A stretch of DNA of 47,458 bases from Comamonadaceae bacterium (GTDB lineage Bacteria; Pseudomonadota; Gammaproteobacteria; Burkholderiales; Burkholderiaceae_C). Every line of letters starts with the position of its first letter. Positions within the stretch are counted from its first letter, which is position 1. The notes under the pieces are model-generated. The model was not told where the DNA came from and made no database searches. It worked only from the letters and a program-made list of their open reading frames with translations. Location: assembly GCA_947447975.1 (NCBI GenBank), contig CANFLU010000021.1, positions 1 through 47,458 of the forward strand, given 5' to 3'. Shown piece after piece: positions 16,216-25,235 of the stretch. The position numbers and the translations under genes were made by a program.

Positions 16216-17349
16216 ATGCAAAGAATCATCCAAATTTTGTGCCTTACTCTTGCCTTGGCATCCTGTAAGAAGCCTCCCGATACCAATGCAGCCACCACTG
16301 TTGCTGCGGCGCCGCTGCTGGTTGCTCCAGAGGATTTGTTGACAGTCACTGACGGCGCCGCTGGGGGTGGTCCCGTGATCTCGGGCACGCTCGCTGCCGA
16401 ACGCAAGGCCGATCTGCGCGCCGAGGCATCGGCGGTAGTGCTCGAGGTGCTCAAAGACAATGGTGATGTGGTGCGCCGAGGTGATTTGTTGGTTCGGCTC
16501 GATGAAACGGCCATCCGCGACAACCTCAATGCAGCCGAGGATAGTGCGCGTAATGCAGGTTTTCAGTTGGAGCAGGCTAAGCGCAACCTGGAGCGCTTGA
16601 AGACCTTGCGTGCCAGTGGCATGGCTACCTTGCAGTCTATTGACGATGCCGAAATCCGTGCCAATTCCGCGCAGAATGAAGTTTCAGCTGCCAGTTCCAG
16701 GGTGGCGCTGGCCCGCCAGCAGCTGCAGCGCACCCAGGTACGAGCCCCGTTTGATGGCGTGATCGGCGAGCGCAAGGCATCTCCCGGCGACACGGCATCG
16801 ATTGGTAAAGAGCTACTCAAGGTGATTGATCCAAGCAGCCTGCGCTTTGTCGGGCGCGTTTCGGCCGATAAGGCGGGCCAGGTGCATTTGGGCCAAAGCG
16901 TAAGTTTTCGCGTCAATGGTTATGGTGACGAGAGTTTTGAGGGTAGGGTAACCCGCATCGATCCAAGTGCCAATGAGGCCACACGGCAAATTGAGGTGCT
17001 GGTTGCCTTTACCGGGCCTGCGCGGCCGCGCGTGGCCGGACTGTATGCGGAAGGTCAAATTAGCAGCGGTACAAAAACACAAAGCGTGCCGGTAGTTGAC
17101 GAATCAGCGGTTCAGCGTGCGGGTGATGTCAGCTTTGTCTGGCGGGTGGAGGCCAACGCAGTGCACAAAGTGGTGGTCAGCCTGGGTGCCCGTGATGTGC
17201 GCAGCGGCCGTTATGCGGTGCAGGCAGGCCTGCAGACCGGAGACCGCCTGCTGCGCAATCCTGGCGGCGGCTTGCAAGACGGCCAAGCTATCAATATGGC
17301 GGCAGCACCCATGCTGGCCAAGCCTAGTGCTGCGGCATCGGGGCCCTGA
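16216..17349 (+). CDS. RND efflux periplasmic adaptor (membrane fusion protein), lipoprotein
   Basis: A 377-residue adaptor. The N-terminus is a lipoprotein signal with lipobox LASC (Cys19 would be acylated). Then come half a barrel-sandwich (SGTLAAERKADLRAEASAVVLEVLKDNGDVVRRGD), an alpha-helical hairpin coiled coil (about residues 95-170, rich in Gln, Ala and Arg), the second lipoyl half (VRAPFDGVIGERKASPGD) and beta-barrel domains. ATG 16216 was chosen over GTG 16138 because it creates the lipoprotein signal. A C7 tract lies at 16205-16211, just upstream, and no Shine-Dalgarno is visible. Two bases separate it from the pump gene. A TAGAAT hexamer at 16111-16116 may be the -10 element. No outer-membrane channel gene lies alongside. 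Confidence 0.92.
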   Translation: MQRIIQILCLTLALASCKKPPDTNAATTVAAAPLLVAPEDLLTVTDGAAGGGPVISGTLAAERKADLRAEASAVVLEVLKDNGDVVRRGDLLVRLDETAIRDNLNAAEDSARNAGFQLEQAKRNLERLKTLRASGMATLQSIDDAEIRANSAQNEVSAASSRVALARQQLQRTQVRAPFDGVIGERKASPGDTASIGKELLKVIDPSSLRFVGRVSADKAGQVHLGQSVSFRVNGYGDESFEGRVTRIDPSANEATRQIEVLVAFTGPARPRVAGLYAEGQISSGTKTQSVPVVDESAVQRAGDVSFVWRVEANAVHKVVVSLGARDVRSGRYAVQAGLQTGDRLLRNPGGGLQDGQAINMAAAPMLAKPSAAASGP

Positions 17350-17351
17350 CT

Positions 17352-20300
17352 ATGTTTTTATCGGATTTCAGCATTCGCCGCCCGATTGCCACGGTGGTAC
17401 TCATCGTGGGGGTGATGGCCTTGGGCCTGATGGCGCTCAAAAAATTGCGTGTCAACCAGTTCCCTGATATCGAAAACCCCGGTCTCTTTATTTCCATTGC
17501 CTACCCGGGAGCCTCGCCCGATACGGTGGAGCGTGAAATCGTCAACCGTTTAGAAAAATCACTGCAAAGCGTGGCGGGTGCACAAAAAGTTGGCTCCACC
17601 AGCGCCGAAGGCAACGCCCGCTTTGATATGCAGTTCGCGTTTGGCAAAAACATGATCGAAGCGGGGGACGAGGTGCGGGGGGTGATTGCCTCGGTGCGCT
17701 ACAAGCTGCCCATCGAAATGCGCGAGCCGGTGATCCGCCGCTACGACCCCTCGGCCCAACCCATCATCAACCTGGCCTTGTCCAGCAGCAGCCAAAGCCA
17801 CGCACAAATATCGCGCTTGGCCGAGGATGTACTGGCCGACAAGTTGCGCGCTTTGCCCGGTGTGGCCACCGTCAACGTTTCTGGCTCGCTCAAGCGCGAG
17901 CTCTCGGTGCTGCTGCGTTCTGCCAAGCTGCGCGAATACAACGTCTCCGTAGCGGAGGTGGTGAATGCCATTCGCGTCCAAAATGCGAATGCACCTGTGG
18001 GCAAACTGCGCGGCCCCTACGAAAACGAGAGTATCCGCCTGGTAGGTCGCATCGCCGAACCGCAAGACTTTACGCAAATTGTTGTCAAACGCATGGGTGC
18101 CCAACTGGTCCGTTTGGGCCAATTGGGTACGGTACAGGACGGGTTTGCCGATTTGGATGGCATCAGTACCCGCAGTGGCAAACCCAATGTGGGCATTTTC
18201 GTGACCCGTTCGCGTGATGCCAGCACGGTGTCGGTCGCCAAGGCCGTGCGCGAGGCGACCAAAGAATTCAACGCCCAGCTGGCCAAGGACAGCCCGGGCA
18301 CGGTGCTCGAAATCACCCGCGACGGCGGCAAAGACGCGCAAAACAGTCTCAACAACGTGATCGACTCGCTCGTGCTGGGAGCGGGCTTGACTATCGTCGT
18401 GGTGTACGCTTTTCTGAACTCGTGGCGCTCCACGCTGATTACCGGCTTGAGCCTTCCTACCTCAGTCATTGCCGCGTTTATTGGCGTTTGGTTGTGCGGT
18501 TTTACGCTCAATTTCATGTCGCTTCTGGGCTTGTCGCTGGCTATCGGTGTACTTATTGACGATGCCATCGTGGTGCGCGAAAACATCGTGCGCCATATGC
18601 AGCGCGGCTCCGACCGGCGTACAGCCGCATTGGAAGGTACGGCCGAAATTGGGCTGGCGGTGACGGCCACGACGATGTCGATCATGGCGGTTTTTTTGCC
18701 GGTAGCGTTCATGCCCGGCGGGGCGGGTGAATGGTTTCGGCCCTTCGCCTTGACGGTGGCCTGTTCGGTCATGGTCAGTCTGGTGATCTCGTTTACCTTG
18801 GACCCCATGCTTTCTGCCTATTGGGGCGATCCGCCCGACCACCATGCCGCTCCTAAAGGCCCAGTGGGGCGCAAACTGCAAGTCTTCAATGACTGGTTTG
18901 ACCGGCAGGCCGATCGTTACGCCGGTGTGATTGCCTGGGCTTTGCACCACCGGCGCGCCATGGGGCTGATGGCCCTGAGTTCATTGATTGCCGCCATTGC
19001 GCTGCATATGCGCTTTGGTGGCTCGGCCTTTTTGCCTGCTGCCGATTCGGGCAACCTGATGATTGATGTGCGCACGCCCGCTTCCTCCTCACTCGAGTAC
19101 GCGCGCCTCAAAATGGAACGGGCCGCCGAAATTGCCCGCACGCTGCCCGAGACGCGCGAGACCAATAGCAATATTGGCCCCAACGGTGGTCGCATTTATG
19201 TGGACCTCGGTCCGCGCAAAGACCGCCGCCGTAGCGCCAAAGAGGTGGCTGTAGAACTGCGCGAGAAAATCCGACCGCTCATTGGCGCGGAATTCACCGT
19301 GTTTGACGACCTGGGCAATGGCGCGCGCAAACCGGTGCAAATCGAGTTCACGGGACCGGACTCTCGCCGATTACTGGAGATCACCAACCGCTTTATGGAA
19401 AAACTGCGCCAGGTGCCTGGCGCGGTGGATGTGGGTCTGTCCGAGCAAGACCCCAGCAAAGAGCTGCGTATCGAACTCAATCGCGGTCTGGCCAATTCCA
19501 TGGGGATTTCTGCCAACGATGCGGCCCAAGCCCTGCGCGTCGCATTTGCGGGCGTGGAGGTGGGCGACTGGGTGGACCCTACGGGCGAGACGCGTGATGT
19601 GGCCGTGCGTCTGCATCCTAGCGACCGACTATCGCGTGAAAACATCGAGCGTTTGCCCATTGCGGTCGCCGGCACTGGCGAGTTGGTGCCATTGGAGCAA
19701 ATCGCCAGCATCACCATGGGTAAAGCACCTTCGACGATTTCGCACAGTGAAGGCAAGCGGGTGGTGACGGTGGCGGCCAATGTGCAGGGCCGCTCTAACG
19801 GCGAAGTGACCGCGGATGCGCTCAAGCTAGCCCAGGCCATGGACTACCCCCCCGGCTACGGCTTGCAACTGGCGGGTGCGGGCCAAGACCAAAAAGAGCT
19901 GTTCACCGAAATGTTGATCGCCCTCGTCAGTGGCATCGGCCTGATGTACCTGATTTTGGTGATCCAATTTAGCTCCTTCATAGCGCCCTTGGGTGTGATG
20001 TTGTCTTTGCCCTTGTCGCTCATCGGCGTCGTCATTGCCTTGTTGCTCACTGGCGGCACGCTCAATCTCATGAGTTTTATCGGCATCATCATGCTCATGG
20101 GCTTGGTGGCCAAGAACGCGATTTTGTTGCTGGATGCGGCGCGCAAAGAGGAAGCTGGCGGCGTTAATCGTGAGGAAGCTTTAATGCACGCGGGCCGGGT
20201 ACGGCTGCGTCCGATTTTGATGACCACGTTTGCGCTGATCGCGGGCATGATGCCGGTGGCGCTAGGGCTGGGTGAGGGAGGTGAGTTTTACCAGCCACTG

Positions 20301-20555
20301 GCCGTATCTATCATCGGTGGAACGATTACTTCTACGCTTCTGACTTTGCTCGTGGTGCCGAGTTTTTACGACAGCATAGAAAGTGCTAGCGAACGTATGC
20401 GGGCCAAGATCCGGGCGCGCAGTACGCGTTACCACGCGGGCTTGTCTTTGGCAGTGACCATGCTGGAGGCACTGGCTACGTTGCTGTTGTTACGTTTTGT
20501 CTGGCGCAGCCTGGAAGCTGCTTGGGTTTGGATGTGCAGGCGTCCAGGGGTCTGA
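17352..20555 (+). CDS. RND efflux pump inner-membrane permease (HAE1/AcrB-like)
   Basis: A 1067-residue RND permease with the usual twofold plan: TM1, a large periplasmic loop (about 35-335), TM2-6, then TM7, a second loop and TM8-12. Asp403-Asp404 in IGVLIDDAIVVREN are the proton-relay pair of TM4. FSIRRPIATVVLIVGV is the standard N-terminal helix, and a GxxxGxxL-rich TM11 region follows late. The C-terminus carries an extra hydrophobic segment and a short basic tail (about residues 1030-1067). It pairs with the adaptor 2 bp upstream. Substrates could be drugs, solvents or metabolites; sequence alone does not tell. Confidence 0.94.
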   Translation: MFLSDFSIRRPIATVVLIVGVMALGLMALKKLRVNQFPDIENPGLFISIAYPGASPDTVEREIVNRLEKSLQSVAGAQKVGSTSAEGNARFDMQFAFGKNMIEAGDEVRGVIASVRYKLPIEMREPVIRRYDPSAQPIINLALSSSSQSHAQISRLAEDVLADKLRALPGVATVNVSGSLKRELSVLLRSAKLREYNVSVAEVVNAIRVQNANAPVGKLRGPYENESIRLVGRIAEPQDFTQIVVKRMGAQLVRLGQLGTVQDGFADLDGISTRSGKPNVGIFVTRSRDASTVSVAKAVREATKEFNAQLAKDSPGTVLEITRDGGKDAQNSLNNVIDSLVLGAGLTIVVVYAFLNSWRSTLITGLSLPTSVIAAFIGVWLCGFTLNFMSLLGLSLAIGVLIDDAIVVRENIVRHMQRGSDRRTAALEGTAEIGLAVTATTMSIMAVFLPVAFMPGGAGEWFRPFALTVACSVMVSLVISFTLDPMLSAYWGDPPDHHAAPKGPVGRKLQVFNDWFDRQADRYAGVIAWALHHRRAMGLMALSSLIAAIALHMRFGGSAFLPAADSGNLMIDVRTPASSSLEYARLKMERAAEIARTLPETRETNSNIGPNGGRIYVDLGPRKDRRRSAKEVAVELREKIRPLIGAEFTVFDDLGNGARKPVQIEFTGPDSRRLLEITNRFMEKLRQVPGAVDVGLSEQDPSKELRIELNRGLANSMGISANDAAQALRVAFAGVEVGDWVDPTGETRDVAVRLHPSDRLSRENIERLPIAVAGTGELVPLEQIASITMGKAPSTISHSEGKRVVTVAANVQGRSNGEVTADALKLAQAMDYPPGYGLQLAGAGQDQKELFTEMLIALVSGIGLMYLILVIQFSSFIAPLGVMLSLPLSLIGVVIALLLTGGTLNLMSFIGIIMLMGLVAKNAILLLDAARKEEAGGVNREEALMHAGRVRLRPILMTTFALIAGMMPVALGLGEGGEFYQPLAVSIIGGTITSTLLTLLVVPSFYDSIESASERMRAKIRARSTRYHAGLSLAVTMLEALATLLLLRFVWRSLEAAWVWMCRRPGV

Positions 20556-20620
20556 GTGCGTCTGGCCCGTGTTCCGGGGCCGCCTTTTATGCCGTCTGTC
20601 CCAGATTATTGGCATTTGGT

Positions 20621-20640
20621 CGCTTAGTCCTTGCTAAGCG
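20621..20640 (+). other. Hairpin between the RND pump and the ABC operon
   Basis: CGCTTAG (20621-20627) and CTAAGCG (20634-20640) form a perfect 7-bp stem with a six-base loop. It lies 65 bp past the RND stop and 52 bp before the ABC ATPase start. No T-run follows, so it may be a weak terminator, an attenuator or an mRNA processing site. Confidence 0.4.
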
Positions 20641-20692
20641 GATTGAGGGTTCACACCATTGGTCTCGAATTTGATGAAAAAGGGCTTTTCCT

Positions 20693-21601
20693 ATGCTTGA
20701 ACTGAGTCAACTTTCGCATCGCTATGCCAACGGCACCCAGGCGCTTGATGGTGTCGATTTACACATCCCCAAGGGCATGTTCGGTCTGCTTGGCCCCAAT
20801 GGCGCTGGCAAATCCACCCTGATGCGCTGTATTGCCAGCTTGCAAACACCCAGTGAGGGCAGCATCCGATTTGGTGACATCGACGTGGTGCGCGAGCCCG
20901 AAAAACTGCGCCAAGTTCTGGGCTATCTGCCGCAGGACTTTGGGGTTTATCCGCGCATCAGTGCCTATGATTTGCTAGACCACTTGGCCGTACTCAAAGG
21001 CATCACTGGGCGCGGTGCACGTAAAGACACGGTCGAAAGCCTGTTGGCGAAAGTGAATTTATGGGATGTGCGCAAAAAGGCGGTAGCCGGATTTTCGGGC
21101 GGTATGCGCCAGCGTTTTGGTATTGCCCAGGCCTTGATTGGCAACCCCAAGCTCATTATTGTGGATGAGCCCACCGCAGGCCTGGATCCGGAGGAGCGCA
21201 ACCGGTTTAACAATTTACTGGTAGAAATTGGCGAGCAAGTGGTGGTGATTTTGTCGACCCATATCGTCGACGATGTCTCTGATCTGTGTCCCCAAATGGC
21301 CATCATCGTAGGCGGGCGGGTACTTTTGCAAGGCGCGCCCGAAGCCCTGGTGCAAAGTTTGCAGGGTCGGGTTTGGCGCCGCGACATCGCAACCGGTGCC
21401 TTGGAGGAGTTTCGCCAGCACCATTCGGTCATTGCCAACCGGCTGCGTGCAGGACAAACCGTCATCCATGTGCTGGCCGACAGTGCCCCCGATGCGCAAT
21501 TCACGCCAGTGACGGGTTCCTTGGAAGACCTGTATTTTTCCATTGTGGTGGGAGCCCGGCAGGCCGCTGGCGCCGCCTACCCTGCTGCGGCCCAGGCCTG
21601 A
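20693..21601 (+). CDS. ABC transporter ATP-binding protein
   Basis: A 302-residue ABC ATPase. Walker A is GPNGAGKST (34-42), the Q-loop is in YLPQDFGVYP, the signature is FSGGMRQRFGIAQALI, Walker B is LIIVDEPTAGLDP and the switch His is in ILSTHIVDD. The C-terminal 80 residues are an accessory domain ending in a SLEDLYFSIV element, typical of ATPases that serve ABC-2 permeases. The next gene, a permease fused to a peptidase, starts 7 bp after its stop, so the two form one transporter. Energy coupling for export or for membrane remodelling is the likely role. Confidence 0.93.
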   Translation: MLELSQLSHRYANGTQALDGVDLHIPKGMFGLLGPNGAGKSTLMRCIASLQTPSEGSIRFGDIDVVREPEKLRQVLGYLPQDFGVYPRISAYDLLDHLAVLKGITGRGARKDTVESLLAKVNLWDVRKKAVAGFSGGMRQRFGIAQALIGNPKLIIVDEPTAGLDPEERNRFNNLLVEIGEQVVVILSTHIVDDVSDLCPQMAIIVGGRVLLQGAPEALVQSLQGRVWRRDIATGALEEFRQHHSVIANRLRAGQTVIHVLADSAPDAQFTPVTGSLEDLYFSIVVGARQAAGAAYPAAAQA

Positions 21602-21608
21602 GCCCGCC

Positions 21609-24600
21609 ATGTGGAGCGCTATCGCAATTTTTGAAGCCCGCTACCAGCTGCGCTCCCCGCTGTTTGTAGTGGCTTTCGCCTTGTTTTTTTTGCTGGCATT
21701 TGGCAGTGTCACCTCTGAAAACATCCGCATCGGTGCGGGCGGCAATGTGCATGTCAATGCACCGTTTGCCATTGCCCAAACCATTGCGGTGCTCAACCTG
21801 TTTGGACTGTTTGTGGTCACTGCCTTCGTCGCCAATGTCATTATTCGCGATGATGAAACCGGCTTTGCACCCTTGGTGCGCAGTACGCGGATTGGAAAAT
21901 TCGATTATTTGATGGGGCGCTTTAGCGGTGCGTTTTTTGCCGCTTTGGCGGTCATGGCCTCGGTGCCACTAGGCATGTTTCTAGGCAGCCTGATGCCCTG
22001 GATAGACCCCGAAACACTAGGTCCCAGGGTATTGCAGCACTATGGACTGGCGTTTTTATATTTCGCCGTGCCCACCTTGTTCTTGACGGCAGCAGCCTTC
22101 TTTGCCTTGGCCACCGCCACCCGATCGCTGATGTGGACTTTTATCGGTGTCATCGCATTTTTGGTTATGTTCATTACCTCGCGCATCATGCTGCGCGATC
22201 CCGCTTGGGATGCGGTATCGGCCTGGACCGATCCTTTTGGTATGAGCCCACTCAATCAGGTAACCCGCTACTGGACGGCGGCCGAGCGCAATACGCAATT
22301 GCCAGAGATGACCGGCCTGATTTTGTACAACCGCCTGCTTTGGGGCACCACGGGCCTGGTATTTCTAGCCTTGGCCTACGCGATTTTTCGATTTGATAGG
22401 GCGGCGGACGCCCCCGGTAAAAAACCGACAGCAAACACATCCCCGGACCTGCCGCCCCCCACCCAAGGTCCGCTGCCGTCCAGCGAGGACGGGGCGCGGG
22501 TGGCCTTTGCGCAGTGCCTGGCATTGGCGCGCTTTGACTTGGCTTATGTGCTGCGCAGCCCGGCCTTTATCGTGTTGCTGGTGTTGGGTTTGTTCAATGC
22601 GTTGGGCGCCATGACGGGTACCGTGGACCAGCGTGGGGTAGAGTTTTTCCCCGTCACCCGCAATGTCATCGGCGCGCTCAGCGGCGCTTACACCTTGTTT
22701 ATATTCATCATCGCGGTGTTTTACGCGGGCGAATTGGTGTGGCGCGACCGCGACCGCCGCATGCACGAGATTGTCGGCGCCAGCGCAGCGCCCGACTGGA
22801 CTTTTATGCTGCCTAAGGTGCTGGCCATTGGCGGTGTTTTGCTGGCCACCTTTGTGGTCGCGGTCTTGGGTGGTATCGTATTTCAGGCTTTTCACGGCTA
22901 CACCGAATTTGAGCTCGCCGCCTATGTGGCATGGTTTGTTGCCCCCCACACCGTGGAGGCGTTTTTACTGGCTGTTCTGGCCATTTTTGTACAAACGCTG
23001 GTGCCCAACAAGTTCAGTGGCTGGGCGGTGATGCTGCTGTACATTGTCTCGACCATGGTGTTGGTCAACATGGGCTTTGAGCACAATTTGTACAACTACG
23101 GTAGCAGCACGACAGTGCCCCTGTCGGACATGAATGGTTCCGGCCATTTTTGGATAGGCCGCAGTTGGATGCAGCTGTACTGGCTTGGTTTTGCCGGTGT
23201 GTTGCTGGTGCTCAGCCATTTGATGTGGCGTCGCGGCGTCGATACCTCATTGCTACCGCGTATGCGCCGCATCACCGGTCGGCTTCGGGGTGGTGTACTT
23301 TTGGTGTTGGTGGCCTCTGTCTGCATCTGGCTGGGCGCGGGAATCTGGGTTTTTTACAACACCAATGTGCTCAACCGCTACGAGGTACGCGACGAACGCG
23401 AGACGCTCGCCGCCGATATGGAAAAGCAATTGCTGGGCTTTGAGAGCCTGCCCCAGCCCACCATCGTCGAGGTAGAGCTGCAAGTTGACTTGTACCCGCG
23501 GCAACAACGGGCACAAACCCAAGGCAGCTATAGCTTGGAAAACCGCAGTGGTGCGGCGCTCAGCCATTTCCATGTGCAGTTGGATCCAGACGCCAAGCAG
23601 TACGCCCTGACCATGGACGGCGCACAACTGGAAAAAGAATATCCCCGCTTTGGTTACCGCATATATGCCTTGAAAGAACCTATGGCGGTCGGAGAACGGC
23701 GCACATTGCGCTTTTCTAACGTCCTTGAACAGAAGGGGTTCAAAAACGAGGCTAACCAAACCCGTATCGTGGAAAACGGCAGTTTTCTCAATAACTTTGA
23801 AGTTGCGCCACTGATAGGGGTGAGCCGCGAGGCCTTCTTGCAAGACCGCGTCAAGCGGCGCAAGCAGGGCCTGCCTGCCGAGCTGCGCCAGGCCAAGCTA
23901 GAAGACCAGCAGGCCAATGCGCATCACTATTTGCGCCATGACAGTGATTGGGTGCAAGCGCACATCACCCTGAGCACTGACGCAGACCAAACACCCGTGG
24001 CGCCGGGCTACACCGTGAGCGACACCACGGCCAATGGGCGACGTACCTTGGTCACGCGTACCGAGGCGCCAATTCACAACTTCTTTTCATTGCAGTCGGC
24101 GCGTTACACCGTCAAGACCGATCTGTGGAAAAGCCCGAGTGGCAAGACCGTCGATCTGGCGGTGTATCACCATGGCCCCCATGACCACAACGTGCAGCGC
24201 ATGCTCGACGCTATGAAAGTCAGTCTGGATGTCTTTAGCGAGAAATTTTCGCCCTACCAATTCAGGCAATTGCGGATTTTGGAATTCCCGGCCTATGCCT
24301 CCTTTGCCCAGTCCTTTGCTAACACGGTGCCTTACTCGGAGTCCATTGGCTTTATCCAAAATTTCAAAGAGGAGTCGCGCGATAGCAAGATCGACCTGGT
24401 CACGTATGTCACTGCCCACGAGGTGGCGCACCAATGGTGGGCGCACCAAGTCATCGGTGCCGATAAGCAGGGCATGACAATGCTCAGCGAATCCTTTTCT
24501 CAGTACGGCGCACTGCTGGTCATGGAGAAGTTGTACGGACGCGAGCAAATCCGCAAATTTCTGAAATATGAGCTCGATGGCTATTTGCGCAGCCGGGGCG

Positions 24601-25220
24601 GCGAGGTGCTAGAGGAATTACCGCTGTACCGGGTTGAAAACCAGGGCTACATCCATTACCAAAAAGGTGGTTTGGCCATGTACGCCCTGAAAGAGGAGGT
24701 AGGCGAAGCGGCGGTCAACCGGGCATTGCAAAAGTTGCTGGCGCAATTTGCCTTCAAGGCCGCGCCCTACCCCGCGAGTACCGATTTCTTGCGTTTATTG
24801 CGCGTCGAGGTAGATCCAAGTCAGCATGCATTGATTGCCGACTTGTTTGAAAAAATCACCCTTTATGACCTCAAAGCCAGTGCTCCTTCCGTGCAGGCGC
24901 GTGCCGATGGCAAGTTCGACGTTCGCTTTACCGTGCAGGCCAGTAAGTTTTATGCCGATGGCAAAGGGAAGGAAACCGATGCGCCCTTGGCGGAAACTTT
25001 CGAAATAGGCGCCTTCAGTGCCGAGCCCGCCAAGAAAGGTTATGGGCCGCAGGCGGTGCTGGCCTTGCAGCGCGTGGCCTTGCATTCAGGTAGCCAAGAG
25101 GTGCATCTGGTGAGCGATAAGGCGCCTGCCTTTGTGGGGGTGGACCCCTTCAACATGCGTATCGACCGCAATTCCAATGACAATGTTGTCAAAGTAGGCG
25201 CGGCGGGTGCCACACCCTAG
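21609..25220 (+). CDS. ABC-2-type permease fused to an M1-family (gluzincin) aminopeptidase domain
   Basis: A 1203-residue fusion. The first half has two sets of about six hydrophobic segments (about residues 15-265 and 305-580, including FVVAFALFFLLAFGSV and FVALAYAIF-like helices) resembling ABC-2 permeases. The second half, after a last helix near 570-590, is an M1-like peptidase with HEVAHQWW (His937, Glu938, His941) and a downstream Glu in LSESFSQYG. The gap between HExxH and this Glu is 19 residues, one more than in classical M1 enzymes, and no GxMEN motif is visible. ATG 21609 was chosen since the longer frame (21543) overlaps the ATPase gene. The peptidase would be tethered at the membrane, probably on the periplasmic side. 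Known databases label similar proteins as permease/M1 aminopeptidase; their substrate is unknown to me. Confidence 0.9.
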   Translation: MWSAIAIFEARYQLRSPLFVVAFALFFLLAFGSVTSENIRIGAGGNVHVNAPFAIAQTIAVLNLFGLFVVTAFVANVIIRDDETGFAPLVRSTRIGKFDYLMGRFSGAFFAALAVMASVPLGMFLGSLMPWIDPETLGPRVLQHYGLAFLYFAVPTLFLTAAAFFALATATRSLMWTFIGVIAFLVMFITSRIMLRDPAWDAVSAWTDPFGMSPLNQVTRYWTAAERNTQLPEMTGLILYNRLLWGTTGLVFLALAYAIFRFDRAADAPGKKPTANTSPDLPPPTQGPLPSSEDGARVAFAQCLALARFDLAYVLRSPAFIVLLVLGLFNALGAMTGTVDQRGVEFFPVTRNVIGALSGAYTLFIFIIAVFYAGELVWRDRDRRMHEIVGASAAPDWTFMLPKVLAIGGVLLATFVVAVLGGIVFQAFHGYTEFELAAYVAWFVAPHTVEAFLLAVLAIFVQTLVPNKFSGWAVMLLYIVSTMVLVNMGFEHNLYNYGSSTTVPLSDMNGSGHFWIGRSWMQLYWLGFAGVLLVLSHLMWRRGVDTSLLPRMRRITGRLRGGVLLVLVASVCIWLGAGIWVFYNTNVLNRYEVRDERETLAADMEKQLLGFESLPQPTIVEVELQVDLYPRQQRAQTQGSYSLENRSGAALSHFHVQLDPDAKQYALTMDGAQLEKEYPRFGYRIYALKEPMAVGERRTLRFSNVLEQKGFKNEANQTRIVENGSFLNNFEVAPLIGVSREAFLQDRVKRRKQGLPAELRQAKLEDQQANAHHYLRHDSDWVQAHITLSTDADQTPVAPGYTVSDTTANGRRTLVTRTEAPIHNFFSLQSARYTVKTDLWKSPSGKTVDLAVYHHGPHDHNVQRMLDAMKVSLDVFSEKFSPYQFRQLRILEFPAYASFAQSFANTVPYSESIGFIQNFKEESRDSKIDLVTYVTAHEVAHQWWAHQVIGADKQGMTMLSESFSQYGALLVMEKLYGREQIRKFLKYELDGYLRSRGGEVLEELPLYRVENQGYIHYQKGGLAMYALKEEVGEAAVNRALQKLLAQFAFKAAPYPASTDFLRLLRVEVDPSQHALIADLFEKITLYDLKASAPSVQARADGKFDVRFTVQASKFYADGKGKETDAPLAETFEIGAFSAEPAKKGYGPQAVLALQRVALHSGSQEVHLVSDKAPAFVGVDPFNMRIDRNSNDNVVKVGAAGATP

Positions 25221-25235
25221 AAAGTAGAGACTTCC

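Noticed and set aside
17559..18808. Two overlapping minus-strand frames (260 and 263 codons) opposite the RND pump
   Set aside because: They are shadows of a conserved RND permease, with no family resemblance or start signals.
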